A DNA stretch of 64,000 nt from Rosenbergiella epipactidis (GCF_018494055.1 NZ_JABBFQ010000003.1:62001-126000), one strand, 5' to 3'. Counted from the first letter of the stretch, positions 50,254-59,632 are shown. Numbers and translations are program-made. The notes: generated by a model from the letters alone, not told the origin.

Positions 50254-51365
50254 AAATTGAAGAAGAGTTCCGACCGGAGTTCAGCATTACTGCAGAAGGA
50301 AAGGATATTACTGTTGCAGTCAGACAATGTTTGCAGGAGCTAACCTTAACCGATAATGGCGGTGCTACGGGTAAAGCCGATGAATTACAGATCACCCTAG
50401 TCTCTGAATCGCTGACTTTACCTATAAAGGGTGCACGCTTGCAGCTGGCCCTCGGATTTAATGGGGAGTTAGTTAACAAAGGGTGGTTCGTGGTAAGTGG
50501 CGTATCGAGCAGTGGCCCACCGCGCAGAATCGTGATTTATGCGACTGCTGCACCGATGAATTCCCAGAAGCACGCCGGTGACGTGCAAAACACTAAAACA
50601 CGTAGTTGGGATAGTGTCACGCTAGGCGACATTGTGAAAACAGTCGCCTCCGACAATGGTCTATTTCCTAAAGTAACTCATAAATTAACGGATATCGCGA
50701 TACATCATCTTGATCAGGTGTCGGAATCTGATGCTAATTTCATGACGAGACTTGCCCGAAGTTATAACGCTGTGAGCAAAACTACCGGAGGCTACTGGTT
50801 GTTTCTGGAGCAAGGTGCTGCACTAACGGTCAGTGGTAAATTCGTGCCGGAAATAACGTTGCTCCCCAGCCAAGTGACGCATTGGAGCTACAGTGAGGGC
50901 CAGAGAGGGGCTACTACCGGTAACACAGTGGCTGGAGATAAAGCAAAGCAAGGAAAAATCGGTGTTAATTACTATGACGAAACGACCGGTAAAACTGTAC
51001 TGAGCCACACTGAGCATGAGGGGCCCGATCTTGAAAATCCTTACACCCAATCCCACAACGCTCAAGCTGTTCAACAAGCCAATGCGAAAAAAATGCAAGT
51101 TAACCGTAATGCACGACGAATGAGTATCTCTGCGCCATGCCATCCAGCACACTTGCCATTGACCGCTGAAGTTCGGCTTATGACTCAAGGTTTTGGGGAA
51201 AGAGAAGATAGGTCCTGGGTTATTCAGTCAATAATTTATAGTCTGTCCTCAACAGGGTTATCGGTGGCATTTGAGTTAGTGAAAGACATACAGTCGAAAA
51301 GCTCGACTAAGAAGAGCCCTACGACAACCACTGGTATTGATTATTTTAGTAAAACGATAAGTTAG
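50244..51365 (+). CDS. Baseplate hub / late control protein D
   Basis: A 373-residue P2 gpD family hub protein, the phage relative of the gp27 part of VgrG. Features: FSITAEGKDITVAVRQCLQELTLTDNGG, LPIKGARLQLALGFNGELVNKGWFVV, ARSYNAVSKTTGGYWLFLEQG. It binds the spike tip. Ends at the following terminator. Confidence 0.9.
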   Translation: MGVKIEEEFRPEFSITAEGKDITVAVRQCLQELTLTDNGGATGKADELQITLVSESLTLPIKGARLQLALGFNGELVNKGWFVVSGVSSSGPPRRIVIYATAAPMNSQKHAGDVQNTKTRSWDSVTLGDIVKTVASDNGLFPKVTHKLTDIAIHHLDQVSESDANFMTRLARSYNAVSKTTGGYWLFLEQGAALTVSGKFVPEITLLPSQVTHWSYSEGQRGATTGNTVAGDKAKQGKIGVNYYDETTGKTVLSHTEHEGPDLENPYTQSHNAQAVQQANAKKMQVNRNARRMSISAPCHPAHLPLTAEVRLMTQGFGEREDRSWVIQSIIYSLSSTGLSVAFELVKDIQSKSSTKKSPTTTTGIDYFSKTIS

Positions 51366-51387
51366 CCCGCCTCGGCGGGTTTTTTTA
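51364..51387 (+). terminator. Terminator after gene D
   Basis: AGCCCGCC-TC-GGCGGGTT-type stem with seven T, overlapping the gpD stop. Confidence 0.85.
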
Positions 51388-51399
51388 TGAGGAAAATTT

Positions 51400-51750
51400 A
51401 TGCAGGGTGTCGATGCTAAAACAGGTAAACGGCTATCGGGGGATGAACATTTACGCCAATCAGTCATTGATATTCTAAGTACCCCTAAAAATAGTCGAGT
51501 TCTACTGCGTGAATATGGCTCTGACATTATTGACCTGGTAGATAACCCTCAAGACGAAAGAACACGTATCAAAATCATCTCGGCAACAGCCTCAGCACTA
51601 GCAAGGTGGGAGCCTAGACTCAGTGTGAAAAAAATCCAATTAACAGGCATTAGCGAAGGGCACTTTGACTTAACAGTTGAAGGAGTTAATACCGAAACTG
51701 GCCAGCAGGTCGTATTTGAGAGGTTAACTATTTATGGCCATCAGTCCTAA
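51400..51750 (+). CDS. Baseplate protein W (gp25-like)
   Basis: A 116-residue gpW/gp25 wedge protein (HLRQSVIDILSTPKNSRVLLREYGSDIIDLVDNP, RWEPRLSVKKIQLTGI). It is the phage counterpart of TssE. Overlaps gpJ by 17 bp. Confidence 0.92.
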   Translation: MQGVDAKTGKRLSGDEHLRQSVIDILSTPKNSRVLLREYGSDIIDLVDNPQDERTRIKIISATASALARWEPRLSVKKIQLTGISEGHFDLTVEGVNTETGQQVVFERLTIYGHQS

Positions 51751-52633
51751 TCTTATCGATCTTTCCGCCGTGCCGGTACCCGATGCGGTTCAAATCCCAG
51801 ACGCTCAACATATTTTCGATAATTGGCTCAATAAATTGCGGAGTCTCGATACCATCTATGATGCATTAGTCGAGTCAGATCCTGTTTTTAAGCAAGGCGA
51901 AGCAAATACTTATCAAACGGTTCTTATACTGCAGCGCATTAATGATGCGGTCAGAGGAGTATTGCTCGCGAGTGCAACGGGAGCTGATTTGGACCAAATA
52001 GGGGCTGGATTTAATGTGTTGCGTAAAGTTATCACTCCTGCAGATCTTAATACTATCCCTCCCACAGCCGCGGTTATGCAAGATGACGAAGAATATCGAG
52101 CGCAAATACAGCTTTCGTGGTCACAGTTGAGTACAGCAGGTGCCAGAAATGCCTACCGTTTCTATGCTAAGTCAGCCGATCCAGAAATTTTGGATGTTGA
52201 AGCTTATGGACCTAAAGTTCATGGCCGGCCAGGAGAAGTCGATATTTATGTTCTTTCCCGGGCGGGTAACGGTGTTGCCTCCCCACAATTATTAGAAAAG
52301 GTTCTTCAAAAATTAAATGAAGATGAAACTAGACCCCTGACAGATTTTGTTTCGGTGAAGAGTGCCAATATTGAGGAGTTCGAGGTCGAAGCGAAGCTCG
52401 ATATTCCTGATGGACCTGATGCCAAGACAATTTTAGAGTCAGCAAAAAAGGCTCTTGAAAGTTATGTTGCGAAACTTCACCACATTGGTGGTGTGGTCCC
52501 CCTTTCAGGTCTCTATCGCGCATTACATCAACCTGGTGTGAGTCGTGTTCATCTAACCCAGCCTACCTCAGATAACGAAGCTCAGCTTGGTACGGCTCCT
52601 TATTGTCGGGCAATTTATTTATCATCTTCGTGA
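51734..52633 (+). CDS. Baseplate protein J
   Basis: A 299-residue P2 gpJ-type baseplate wedge protein (ASATGADLDQIGAGFNVLRK, DDEEYRAQIQLSWSQLSTAGARNAYRFYAKSA, VDIYVLSRAGNG). Intact frame. Confidence 0.92.
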   Translation: MAISPNLIDLSAVPVPDAVQIPDAQHIFDNWLNKLRSLDTIYDALVESDPVFKQGEANTYQTVLILQRINDAVRGVLLASATGADLDQIGAGFNVLRKVITPADLNTIPPTAAVMQDDEEYRAQIQLSWSQLSTAGARNAYRFYAKSADPEILDVEAYGPKVHGRPGEVDIYVLSRAGNGVASPQLLEKVLQKLNEDETRPLTDFVSVKSANIEEFEVEAKLDIPDGPDAKTILESAKKALESYVAKLHHIGGVVPLSGLYRALHQPGVSRVHLTQPTSDNEAQLGTAPYCRAIYLSSS

Positions 52634-52640
52634 GGTGTTA

Positions 52641-53192
52641 ATGTATAAAACCTTACTCCCTCCCAATGCGACAGTGACTGAACGCGCGCTCGAACAAGCC
52701 AATGCGGAACAGATCCTCACCATTCCAATTCCTATCAAACAAGCTAAGGATCCAGCCAGTTGTCCGGCTCATTTACTGCCTTGGCTCGCTTGGGAATACG
52801 CGGTGGATTATTGGGATCCTAACTGGGAAGAACATCAAAAAAGGCAGGTTATCGCAGATGCTGCCTACGTTCATCAACATAGGGGAACCGCAGGGGCGGT
52901 CAGACGTTCGCTAAGTGCCATAGGACTACCGACCACAATTGTAGAATGGTGGCAGGATACACCACGACAACTTCCCTACACATTTCGAATTGAAGTGTAT
53001 AGCACTGAAGCAGTAACTGCGGAGTTATATGAAACCATTCACAGCCTCTCTGAAAGAGCCACTAATCTGCGTAGCAGCTTAAGCAATATTAGCGTTATTA
53101 CTGACGTGGGGTCCGAGGGGGTGTTTTATATTTCTGGAGCTGTAACTACGCATATCGACATTGATATTTATGCAGGAGACTCGCATGGATGA
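52641..53192 (+). CDS. Tail protein I
   Basis: A 183-residue P2 gpI family protein (CPAHLLPWLAWEYAVDYWDPNWEEHQKRQVIADAAYVHQHRGTAGAVRRSL). ATG 52641 follows GAGGTG; longer in-frame readings overlap gpJ and lack a site. It links the baseplate and fibres and overlaps gpH by 8 bp. Confidence 0.9.
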   Translation: MYKTLLPPNATVTERALEQANAEQILTIPIPIKQAKDPASCPAHLLPWLAWEYAVDYWDPNWEEHQKRQVIADAAYVHQHRGTAGAVRRSLSAIGLPTTIVEWWQDTPRQLPYTFRIEVYSTEAVTAELYETIHSLSERATNLRSSLSNISVITDVGSEGVFYISGAVTTHIDIDIYAGDSHG

Positions 53193-54912
53193 CTTCTATA
53201 GCATTATTACTAACCTAGGGAAAAAGCTCGAAATTGAGGCATTAGCGAGTGACTCAACAATTCGCCTCACTCAGTTTGTCATCGGTGATGCGAGCGGGAA
53301 GGCGATAGCTCCTAATACAGCTCAAACCAAACTCATCAACGAAAAGTTCCGAGGAGATATCTCGGCTCTTGTACAGTCTCCGGATCAACATTCGCAACTC
53401 ATGGCCAAGCTTGTTTTACCGCCAGAAATCGGGGGTTTTACCGTTAGGGAAATTGGACTACTAACCGATAAAGGTGAACTTTATGCTTTAGCTAATTGCG
53501 CGGCGATTGAAAAACCTAAAGGCGGTGTGAGTATACATATCCAGTTCAGATTAGCGGTTTCCGAGACGGCGAATATTTCGTTGAATGTGGCAACCGGTGA
53601 AGGTTTATTTCTCCGTATTGATCAAGCATTAGAGGAATTAGCTGTACAAGGGCCAGAGATTCAGCAAAGGGCTAGGGAAGCACTGGCGGTATTAGAAGGG
53701 AAGGTAGGCAAACGCGGTTTAGTCGAGTTGAGTAATACGATCGATGAAGCAGATGATAAAACAGCCGCTACGCCTAAAGCATTAAGCTCAGTAAAGTCCG
53801 TAGCGGATGCCGCGGCCAAATCGGTGAATGACAAGAAACCCGATCCAAAAGGTAATATCCAGCTAGGAAGCGCGGCTGATGCTGAATTAATCGAGTCGGA
53901 AGAGACAAGCGCTAAAGGACAGGTGCTTACTGTGGGAGATTTCGGGTTAGGGCTAAAACAAAGTCAGCCGATCTCGATAGATTTTAATACTTATGTGTTT
54001 CATAACGGCGCGCATATTCTGCTCGATGTGAGTAACTGCCGAAATGTCCCGCATATCTTAACCGGTGGGCACCTTTATGCATTATGTATAGGTAACGATC
54101 ACGAACAACGTAGCTGCACTGTTCTATTTATTGATAAAGCGAATATGGCCCGTATTTATATTGGTCTTCGTTCAAGCAAAACTAATGGTTGGAAACTCCT
54201 AACGATCGCCAATCAAGATTATGTAAAAAATTATCTCCCCCTGATTGGAGGCAATATAGAAGGTGACCTATCTATCTCGGGAACTCACACCGTCAGTGGT
54301 CGAAGTTATATTGAGAAATCCGGAGTAGGGTTAGTTTTTGATAATCAGCGTCAGACTAATGGTTTAAGGGTTGCGGGCTATGGGAACCTAAAAGCTGAGA
54401 TTTTTCATCTAGAAAATATTGGGCATTACCATTGCTTGGGGATCCACGTAGCAAATGGTGGGGCGAACGGTTGGTTTGAGTTTCGCAATAACGGCGAATT
54501 CGTTGCGAATGGCAGTGGGTACTTCGGCGGAAATGTAGTCCTCAACTACGGTGGTCAAAGTCATTGTCTTCAATCAAATGGAGATATTGTAGAAACTCAA
54601 GGAAGGGGGAGTGTATTTCGCGCATTTTGGAACGCTACTACCTTACAACAAGCGCTGCAGCACATAACCAACAGAGCGAACGATGCATGGAACAAGAGTC
54701 ACGACGCACAGGTGAATCGTGTCCAAGATATTAGACTATCAGGCATCGCTTATTTGTACGCCGGTAGGAATACGGGGAGAAGCATAGTTCCTGAAGGCGC
54801 CGTTTTCATTGGTTGTGATGTACAGGGTGAATGGGACAATAACGAAGGGTTTTACTATAGCTATATTCAAAAACTTATAAATGGAAATTGGGTAACCGTA
54901 GGACGCGCTTAA
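53185..54912 (+). CDS. Tail fibre protein (gpH-like)
   Basis: A 575-residue fibre. The N-terminal ~150 residues match the P2 gpH baseplate-attachment domain (YSIITNLGKKLEIEALASDSTIRLTQFVIGDASG, LPPEIGGFTVREIGLLTDKGELYALAN). A repetitive helical shaft with the KAVNDKKPDPKGNIQLGSAADA-type motif follows, and a beta-rich tip from about 270 on (FHNGAHILLDVSNCRN, GGNIEGDLSISGTH, WVTVGRA end). The tip decides host range. ATG 53185 has AGGAGA upstream. Confidence 0.9.
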   Translation: MDDFYSIITNLGKKLEIEALASDSTIRLTQFVIGDASGKAIAPNTAQTKLINEKFRGDISALVQSPDQHSQLMAKLVLPPEIGGFTVREIGLLTDKGELYALANCAAIEKPKGGVSIHIQFRLAVSETANISLNVATGEGLFLRIDQALEELAVQGPEIQQRAREALAVLEGKVGKRGLVELSNTIDEADDKTAATPKALSSVKSVADAAAKSVNDKKPDPKGNIQLGSAADAELIESEETSAKGQVLTVGDFGLGLKQSQPISIDFNTYVFHNGAHILLDVSNCRNVPHILTGGHLYALCIGNDHEQRSCTVLFIDKANMARIYIGLRSSKTNGWKLLTIANQDYVKNYLPLIGGNIEGDLSISGTHTVSGRSYIEKSGVGLVFDNQRQTNGLRVAGYGNLKAEIFHLENIGHYHCLGIHVANGGANGWFEFRNNGEFVANGSGYFGGNVVLNYGGQSHCLQSNGDIVETQGRGSVFRAFWNATTLQQALQHITNRANDAWNKSHDAQVNRVQDIRLSGIAYLYAGRNTGRSIVPEGAVFIGCDVQGEWDNNEGFYYSYIQKLINGNWVTVGRA

Positions 54913-55473
54913 ATGAAATTACTCACTATCAAAAACTTCGAAAAAGTACACCCAAGTACACCTGAGCAGCTAAGGCACTCCGAGGAATGTGGGGTATCTT
55001 ACTTGCAATCCGCAGATGGCCAAGATTGGTATGAATGCCAAAAGAGGTTTAGGCAAGATACGATGAAGTTGTGCTTTGATGCAAATAACGTCATCCGCAT
55101 GATAACCCGTGCAGAAACAGGAAATGACATATCTAGTCTTTGGCCAGAAGGAATGAGTGTAACCGAGCTCAAAGATACCCCACAAAATCGCTGCGCTGAT
55201 ATTACAGGGGGGTGGGTCTACATTGATGGAAAAGTCGTGGAAAGAGAGCTAAGCGATGCAGAACGTCTCGAGCGAGCCACCGACCAGCAAAGAAAGTTAA
55301 TTAAAACCGCTGCAGAGAAGATAGCGCCATTGCAAGATGCCCAGGATCTAGAAATAGCGACTAACGAAGAGATACAGAGATTGAAAGAGTGGAAAAGGTA
55401 TCGAGTAATGCTTAGTCGGGTAGAGCTGGGTACTGATGCAGTGACATGGCCAGATAAGCCGGCTGACAGCTGA
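54913..55473 (+). CDS. Tail fibre assembly protein (Tfa/gpG)
   Basis: A 186-residue fibre chaperone with the family C-terminal block ELSDAERLERATDQQRKLIKTAAEKIAPLQDAQDLEIATNEE and LKEWKRYRVMLSRV. It starts directly at the fibre stop. Normal partner and length. Confidence 0.9.
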   Translation: MKLLTIKNFEKVHPSTPEQLRHSEECGVSYLQSADGQDWYECQKRFRQDTMKLCFDANNVIRMITRAETGNDISSLWPEGMSVTELKDTPQNRCADITGGWVYIDGKVVERELSDAERLERATDQQRKLIKTAAEKIAPLQDAQDLEIATNEEIQRLKEWKRYRVMLSRVELGTDAVTWPDKPADS

Positions 55474-55520
55474 GAAACATTTAGGCTCTTCACACTCATT
55501 AACTCCCGCCCATAAAAAAG

Positions 55521-55541
55521 GCCTTAGACCGAATCTAAGGC
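55521..55541 (-). terminator. Terminator of the PLD-like gene (third copy of the ssrA-flank hairpin)
   Basis: Minus strand GCCTTAGA-TTCGG-TCTAAGGC with a T-run, the same hairpin as at 16878 and 57662, here with one loop base fewer and preserved flank CTCTTCTCAAGCTT. It terminates the minus-strand gene at 55677-57008. Confidence 0.8.
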
Positions 55542-55676
55542 TCTTCTCAAGCTTTAAAAATGATATCCAATATTAGTAGGGGGGAGGGTTTTATCTTGAT
55601 TTAGAATTATTTTTTCTAAAAAATATAAAAATCTAGTCATCGCCAGATGATAATGCTTAATGTAATCAAGCTTTCA

Positions 55677-57008
55677 TTATGGTCGTGTTGGGGTTATGTT
55701 GTGAAGTATTAAGTCAGTGTAATCTCTAGGGTAAATCTGTAAATCAAATACTTCGAATGAGTTACTCTCATCAAATAGTAACGAATACTCATTTTCATCA
55801 TGAGTTTCAAATTGAGCTGAAACATCATCTATACCTAAAGGCTTTAAGAATCTATCGAATGTTTTTTTGTATGATTCCATTATATCAAAATTAACAACTT
55901 CATATGAAACCCCTTCAACTAAGTTACTAGATCCATTCATTATTTCACATCCATTTTTACCTACTGCACAATAAATTTTAGCATGGAAATTGTTTTTATT
56001 TTTTAATTCCTTGATGATTTTAGACCCTAAGTTAAACCTTACCATTTCATCATAACTATTTTTATTTGTTTTTGAAAATGATTCTTTAAATATTTTTACC
56101 TGGCCACTTTTAACTAATATAGATGTTTTTTCATCATCTAACCTATTTATTATCGATAGCCAAGCATCAACTTTTTTTTCGTCGCTTAGAAAAAGATGGC
56201 CGACATAAGGAGATATGATATAAACTTTTTTAAAAAGTATATTCCATCGTATTATTAACTTATGAAGCCACGTCATTATATTTGATTTTGTATAAACACC
56301 AAATATAACATCTGGTAATGACCTTGCCCCGAATATGTTAACAAGCGCAAAAACATGCTTTTCAAATGATATATTTTCTTGATATAGACTGACAAAGTTG
56401 GCTGTATGTTCTTGGCCGCAGTTGCATAAAAAAGGGAATTTTATAAATATATATTTTGGACTCGGTCCCCTAGATTTTCCCAATGACCAATTTATATAAC
56501 CCCAATATTCTTCTGATATTAACCCCCATTTTTCTTTCAATATTTTAAACGAGATGGTTTCTAAGTTTTGTTCGCATTCATTACAAATGTAAAGTGGGTG
56601 GTTAAAGAAATCATAATCGGTTTTCCTGTCTATTAGTATATTGTTCTGATCAATGAAATCGGTTAAAGAAGGTGTTTTTTTATACATCATCTCCTTTTGT
56701 TTATCATTATCAAAGTAAAAATCCGTTTTAATGTATTCCAACTTAAATCCAGAGCAATCTGGGTTTGCAATGTTTACCTTGAAGATTTCTTTACAATTAT
56801 TACAGGTCCCTATTATAACACCATAATCCTCTTCTTCGGGTACAGTTATATTGTACTCTCTAATTGCGGATAAAGATGTATGAGTTTCGTGATATTCGAT
56901 AGTGACTTCACAGTGAGGGCACTTGCCATGATATTGTAGTGTTTTTTCTCTATCCACTAGCAGGTGTTTTAACTTTCTTAACTTTTCGGTATCTAATTTA
57001 AAATTCAT
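55677..57008 (-). CDS. Zinc-ribbon plus PLD-like nuclease, candidate defence protein
   Basis: A 443-residue protein. Cys pairs C30/C33 with C69/C72 and C142/C145 with C195/C197 suggest two zinc ribbons in the N-terminal half. The C-terminal half carries one HKD-type motif, FHAKIYC (H342, K344) followed by NGSSN (358-362), as in single-motif phospholipase D-type nucleases that act as dimers. No membrane segment. It is AT-rich, antisense to the tail genes and placed between fibre assembly and attR, the classic moron slot. Its role as a nuclease in defence is inference. Confidence 0.75.
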   Translation of the reverse strand: MNFKLDTEKLRKLKHLLVDREKTLQYHGKCPHCEVTIEYHETHTSLSAIREYNITVPEEEDYGVIIGTCNNCKEIFKVNIANPDCSGFKLEYIKTDFYFDNDKQKEMMYKKTPSLTDFIDQNNILIDRKTDYDFFNHPLYICNECEQNLETISFKILKEKWGLISEEYWGYINWSLGKSRGPSPKYIFIKFPFLCNCGQEHTANFVSLYQENISFEKHVFALVNIFGARSLPDVIFGVYTKSNIMTWLHKLIIRWNILFKKVYIISPYVGHLFLSDEKKVDAWLSIINRLDDEKTSILVKSGQVKIFKESFSKTNKNSYDEMVRFNLGSKIIKELKNKNNFHAKIYCAVGKNGCEIMNGSSNLVEGVSYEVVNFDIMESYKKTFDRFLKPLGIDDVSAQFETHDENEYSLLFDESNSFEVFDLQIYPRDYTDLILHNITPTRP

Positions 57009-57651
57009 TTTATTTTCTTGCGTTGTTAGGTTAAGGCTAAAATTCTATCTTACTAAGTTAAGAAAGAATAACCTAAAAATTAAATCAAATTATAGTATTA
57101 ATAACTATAATTTCGAGATTTAGTCGAATAATTTTTTTCGTGGAAAATTTCTGTGCTAGGGCTGTTTTCAAGAAATATGCACGCTTTCTGGCATACCTGC
57201 CAAAGGAATCCATAAACCTCTGTACTGCCAACAGGGTGAGCCGGAGTAAGCGTTTAATTACCAAGATGGTAGTGATGGCAAATTCAGAATAACGTTTAAG
57301 TCGTCTACATGATGTGAGAGCTGCAGACTTATACCATGACTGCGTGGCATCTTAATCCAATCACTGATTTCGAATTTCTGTTTTGCCACAGTAGTACCAA
57401 TGTTATCAGGATGACAGGAGGTCCGATACTTCCATTAAACTAAAGTTCGATTTATTCAACGAAGCTCTCACCAAAACGAGAATAACTTATGCTAATTTTC
57501 AAGCACTTAGTTTAGCTGGTCACTAACCAGTTTTATGGTGATTTTAGTGATAAAAATACGAGGTAGACAATCGGTTATAGAGATAATGTGATCCTACTGC
57601 TCCGTAATATCTGATGAGATTTTTGATAGAGTAGGGGGGGCGTTCGACAAA
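57009..57651. other. 640-bp region between the PLD-like gene and the attR flank
   Basis: No supported gene. A minus-strand open stretch at about 57255-57420 (CHPDNIGTTVAKQKFEISDWIKMP) may be a fragment of a lost gene. The last ~60 bases share patches (TATCTGATGAGAT) with the sequence before the left ssrA-flank copy. Otherwise AT-rich. Confidence 0.45.
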
Positions 57652-57814
57652 CATAAAAAAAGCCTTAGACCGAAATCTAAGGCTCTTCTCAAGCTTCAAA
57701 ACCAAGTGCATTTCAAGTGCAGATTGTTTTCACTTCTCTGTCTTTTTATCGTCCAACCTATTTCACTAAGTTGTTGATTCTTAATGCACTGTCCTGTCGC
57801 TGTCCTACTATATT
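57652..57814. repeat. ssrA-flank module, right copy
   Basis: Near-identical to 16869-17030. It lies directly downstream of ssrA and is phage DNA if the crossover was in the 29-bp core, so the phage carries its own copy of the ssrA downstream region. Confidence 0.85.
57662..57683 (-). terminator. ssrA terminator
   Basis: Minus strand GCCTTAGA-TTTCGG-TCTAAGGC plus T-run, about 130 bases after the mature tmRNA 3' end. Confidence 0.8.
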
Positions 57815-57843
57815 TGGTGGAGCTGGCGGGAGTTGAACCCGCG
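57815..57843. other. attR core within ssrA
   Basis: The 29 bases shared with attL (17031-17059) form the tmRNA 3' end (T-arm, acceptor strand and CCA). Integration leaves the gene intact. Confidence 0.9.
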
Positions 57844-58178
57844 TCCAGAATTACTACACCGTCGGCACTACATGCTTAGTCCAGTCTTTACATTCGCCAG
57901 TTAGCTGCGGATGGACACGCCACTAACGGACTAGCCTGATTAAGTTTAATGCTTCAACCCCAGGCAGGGCATCCACACGATCTCTTTTGGGTTTGACCTC
58001 TCTTGATCCCCGTCCTAAGAGCGGAGGCTAGGGAGAGAGGGCTCTATGCAGGTTATTAAGCTGCTAGTGCGTAGTTTTCGTCGTTTGCGACTATTTTTTT
58101 GCGGCTTTTTACGAGGCCAACCGCCCCTCGGCATGCTCCTAGGGCTTCGCGAATCCTGTCGAATCCAGAATCAGCCCC
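57815..58178 (-). ncRNA. ssrA: Transfer-messenger RNA (tmRNA)
   Basis: 364 bases, against 363 in E. coli. The 5' end GGGGCTGATTCTGGATTCGA at 58178 pairs with the 3' end CAGCTCC-ACCA. The tag frame GCAAACGACGAAAACTACGC plus ACTAGCAGCTTAA encodes ANDENYALAA. The T-arm GGTTCAACTCCCGCC is present. tmRNA rescues stalled ribosomes together with SmpB, encoded just upstream on the same strand. Its 3' end serves as the integration target of the prophage and, by the scar at 14399, of an older element. Confidence 0.98.
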
Positions 58179-58227
58179 AAGTACTAATACGTAGTGTAGC
58201 AGAAAATTACGCTGCTGCACCAGTAAT

Positions 58228-58710
58228 TTAACGATTTGCGTTCTTCATAATACGTGCTTTATCTAACTGCCACTCGCGGTTTTTAATATCATCGCGCTTA
58301 TCGTGTTCTTTCTTACCTTTCGCTACGCCGATTTTAAGCTTACACCACGCATTCTTCCAATAAAGAGAAAGGGCAACGATAGTGTAGCCTTCGCGGTTGA
58401 CGCGGCCATACAGTGAATCAAGTTCACGTTGCTTCAGTAGCAGCTTACGGTTACGTGTGGGGTCGCATACCACGTGGGAAGAGGCGACCGTTAACGGCTG
58501 AAAGGTGGAACCGAACAGATAGGCTTCGCCATCGCGTAATAAGATATAGCTTTCGCTAATGTTTGCTTTGCCTGCACGTAGGGATTTGACTTCCCATCCC
58601 TGTAGTGAAAGCCCCGCTTCAAACTCTTCTTCAATGAAATATTCGTGGCGGGCACGTTTATTCATTGCAATGGTCGCGGAACCAGGTTTGTTTGATTTTT
58701 TCTTTGTCAT
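58228..58710 (-). CDS. smpB: SmpB, tmRNA-binding protein
   Basis: A 160-residue protein needed for tmRNA function: [55 protein letters not shown], and the basic C-terminal tail [26 protein letters not shown] that enters the empty mRNA channel. Length and neighbours are as in E. coli; ssrA lies 49 bp downstream. Confidence 0.97.
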   Translation of the reverse strand: MTKKKSNKPGSATIAMNKRARHEYFIEEEFEAGLSLQGWEVKSLRAGKANISESYILLRDGEAYLFGSTFQPLTVASSHVVCDPTRNRKLLLKQRELDSLYGRVNREGYTIVALSLYWKNAWCKLKIGVAKGKKEHDKRDDIKNREWQLDKARIMKNANR

Positions 58711-58871
58711 AGTATCCCTATTCTACACCACTTTTTGAAGGCGTCGCTGACTTCCTAATGTAAGAAAGTTAAGTATTGGTGCTATTCTAGCACGCTGATT
58801 CCGATTAGACATTTCTGTTTATTTGCTGAAACTGCTATGATCAAGGTGTTTTTTTTAGACCAGGAACTCCT

Positions 58872-59306
58872 ATGGCCCAGATCACTCGTTCAGCGTTGGT
58901 CCCTTTCAGCGCGGCTAAAATGTATCAACTTGTCAACGATGTTGATAGCTATCCACAATTTCTCCCTGGCTGCACCGGTAGCAAAATTTTAGAGCAATCC
59001 GAGCAGCAGATGACCGCATCGGTCGATGTCTCCAAAGCGGGCATTAGTAAAACCTTTACGACACGTAATACCCTGACAGAAAATCAACGTATTGCGATGC
59101 AGCTGGTGGATGGTCCTTTCCGTAAACTTACTGGTGGCTGGAGCTTTACGCCTCTCGGTGACGAGGCTTGTAAGGTAGAACTTAGCCTCGATTTCGAATT
59201 TTCGAATATGTTGGTGGAAATGGCCTTCGGTCGCATCTTTAAAGAGTTAGCGAATAACATGGTGAAAGCTTTCAGCGAACGAGCTCAAGAGGTTTATCGT
59301 GGCTGA
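58872..59306 (+). CDS. ratA: RatA, START-domain ribosome-association toxin
   Basis: A 144-residue START/polyketide-cyclase fold protein ([61 protein letters not shown]). In E. coli RatA (PasT) affects 70S assembly and respiratory functions. Divergent from smpB, and overlaps rnfH by 8 bp. Confidence 0.95.
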   Translation: MAQITRSALVPFSAAKMYQLVNDVDSYPQFLPGCTGSKILEQSEQQMTASVDVSKAGISKTFTTRNTLTENQRIAMQLVDGPFRKLTGGWSFTPLGDEACKVELSLDFEFSNMLVEMAFGRIFKELANNMVKAFSERAQEVYRG

Positions 59307-59592
59307 TATTCGTGTTGAGGTGGTTTACGCATTACCTGAAAAACAATATCTCCGACCGGTTACCGTGCCAGAAGGCAGTACAATTGAAGAGGCGATCATA
59401 GCCTCGGGTCTATTAGAACTGCGCAAAGATATCCAATTAACGGAGAATAAAGTTGGCGTATACAGCCGTCCCGTTAAGCTTACTGATCAGGTTGAAGAGG
59501 GAGATAGAGTTGAAATTTATCGTCCACTCTTAGCGGATCCAAAAGAGATGCGTTGTCAACGAGCAGAACGCTCCGCCGCCAATAAAAAATAA
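59299..59592 (+). CDS. rnfH: RnfH (RatB) ubiquitin-fold protein
   Basis: A 97-residue RnfH-family protein ([65 protein letters not shown]) of beta-grasp fold. It forms a two-gene operon with ratA. Role unclear. Confidence 0.95.
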   Translation: MADIRVEVVYALPEKQYLRPVTVPEGSTIEEAIIASGLLELRKDIQLTENKVGVYSRPVKLTDQVEEGDRVEIYRPLLADPKEMRCQRAERSAANKK

Positions 59593-59596
59593 CAAT

Positions 59597-59628
59597 ATCG
59601 CTACCCGAACAGTGATCGAGTAGCGAAT
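59597..59628. terminator. Hairpin between convergent rnfH and bamE
   Basis: ATCGCTAC / GTAGCGA(AT) inverted repeat spanning the short gap between the two stops; probable bidirectional terminator with weak T-runs. Confidence 0.55.
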
Positions 59629-59632
59629 TGAT

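Larger units (their letters stand above)
17060..57843. mobile_element. Prophage in ssrA, lambdoid head/control with P2-like contractile tail, ~40.8 kb
   Basis: Bounded by the 29-bp ssrA-derived repeats, with the integrase gene about 1.9 kb from attL. Modules in order: cargo RT, int-xis, immunity region, replication, cargo, antirepressor/DUF968/Q, cargo pair, methyltransferase, lysis, cos, head, tail, cargo nuclease, attR. All morphogenesis genes I checked are full length and in frame, so the phage may be functional, although no DnaB-loader gene is seen after the replication gene. Confidence 0.92.

Noticed and set aside
55501-55510. AACTCCCGCC as an inverted tmRNA tail
   Set aside because: A ten-base match only, with no acceptor-stem sequence after it.
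57255-57420. Minus-strand open stretch as a transposase remnant
   Set aside because: No catalytic motif, no terminal repeats and no recognisable family; noted only as possible gene debris.
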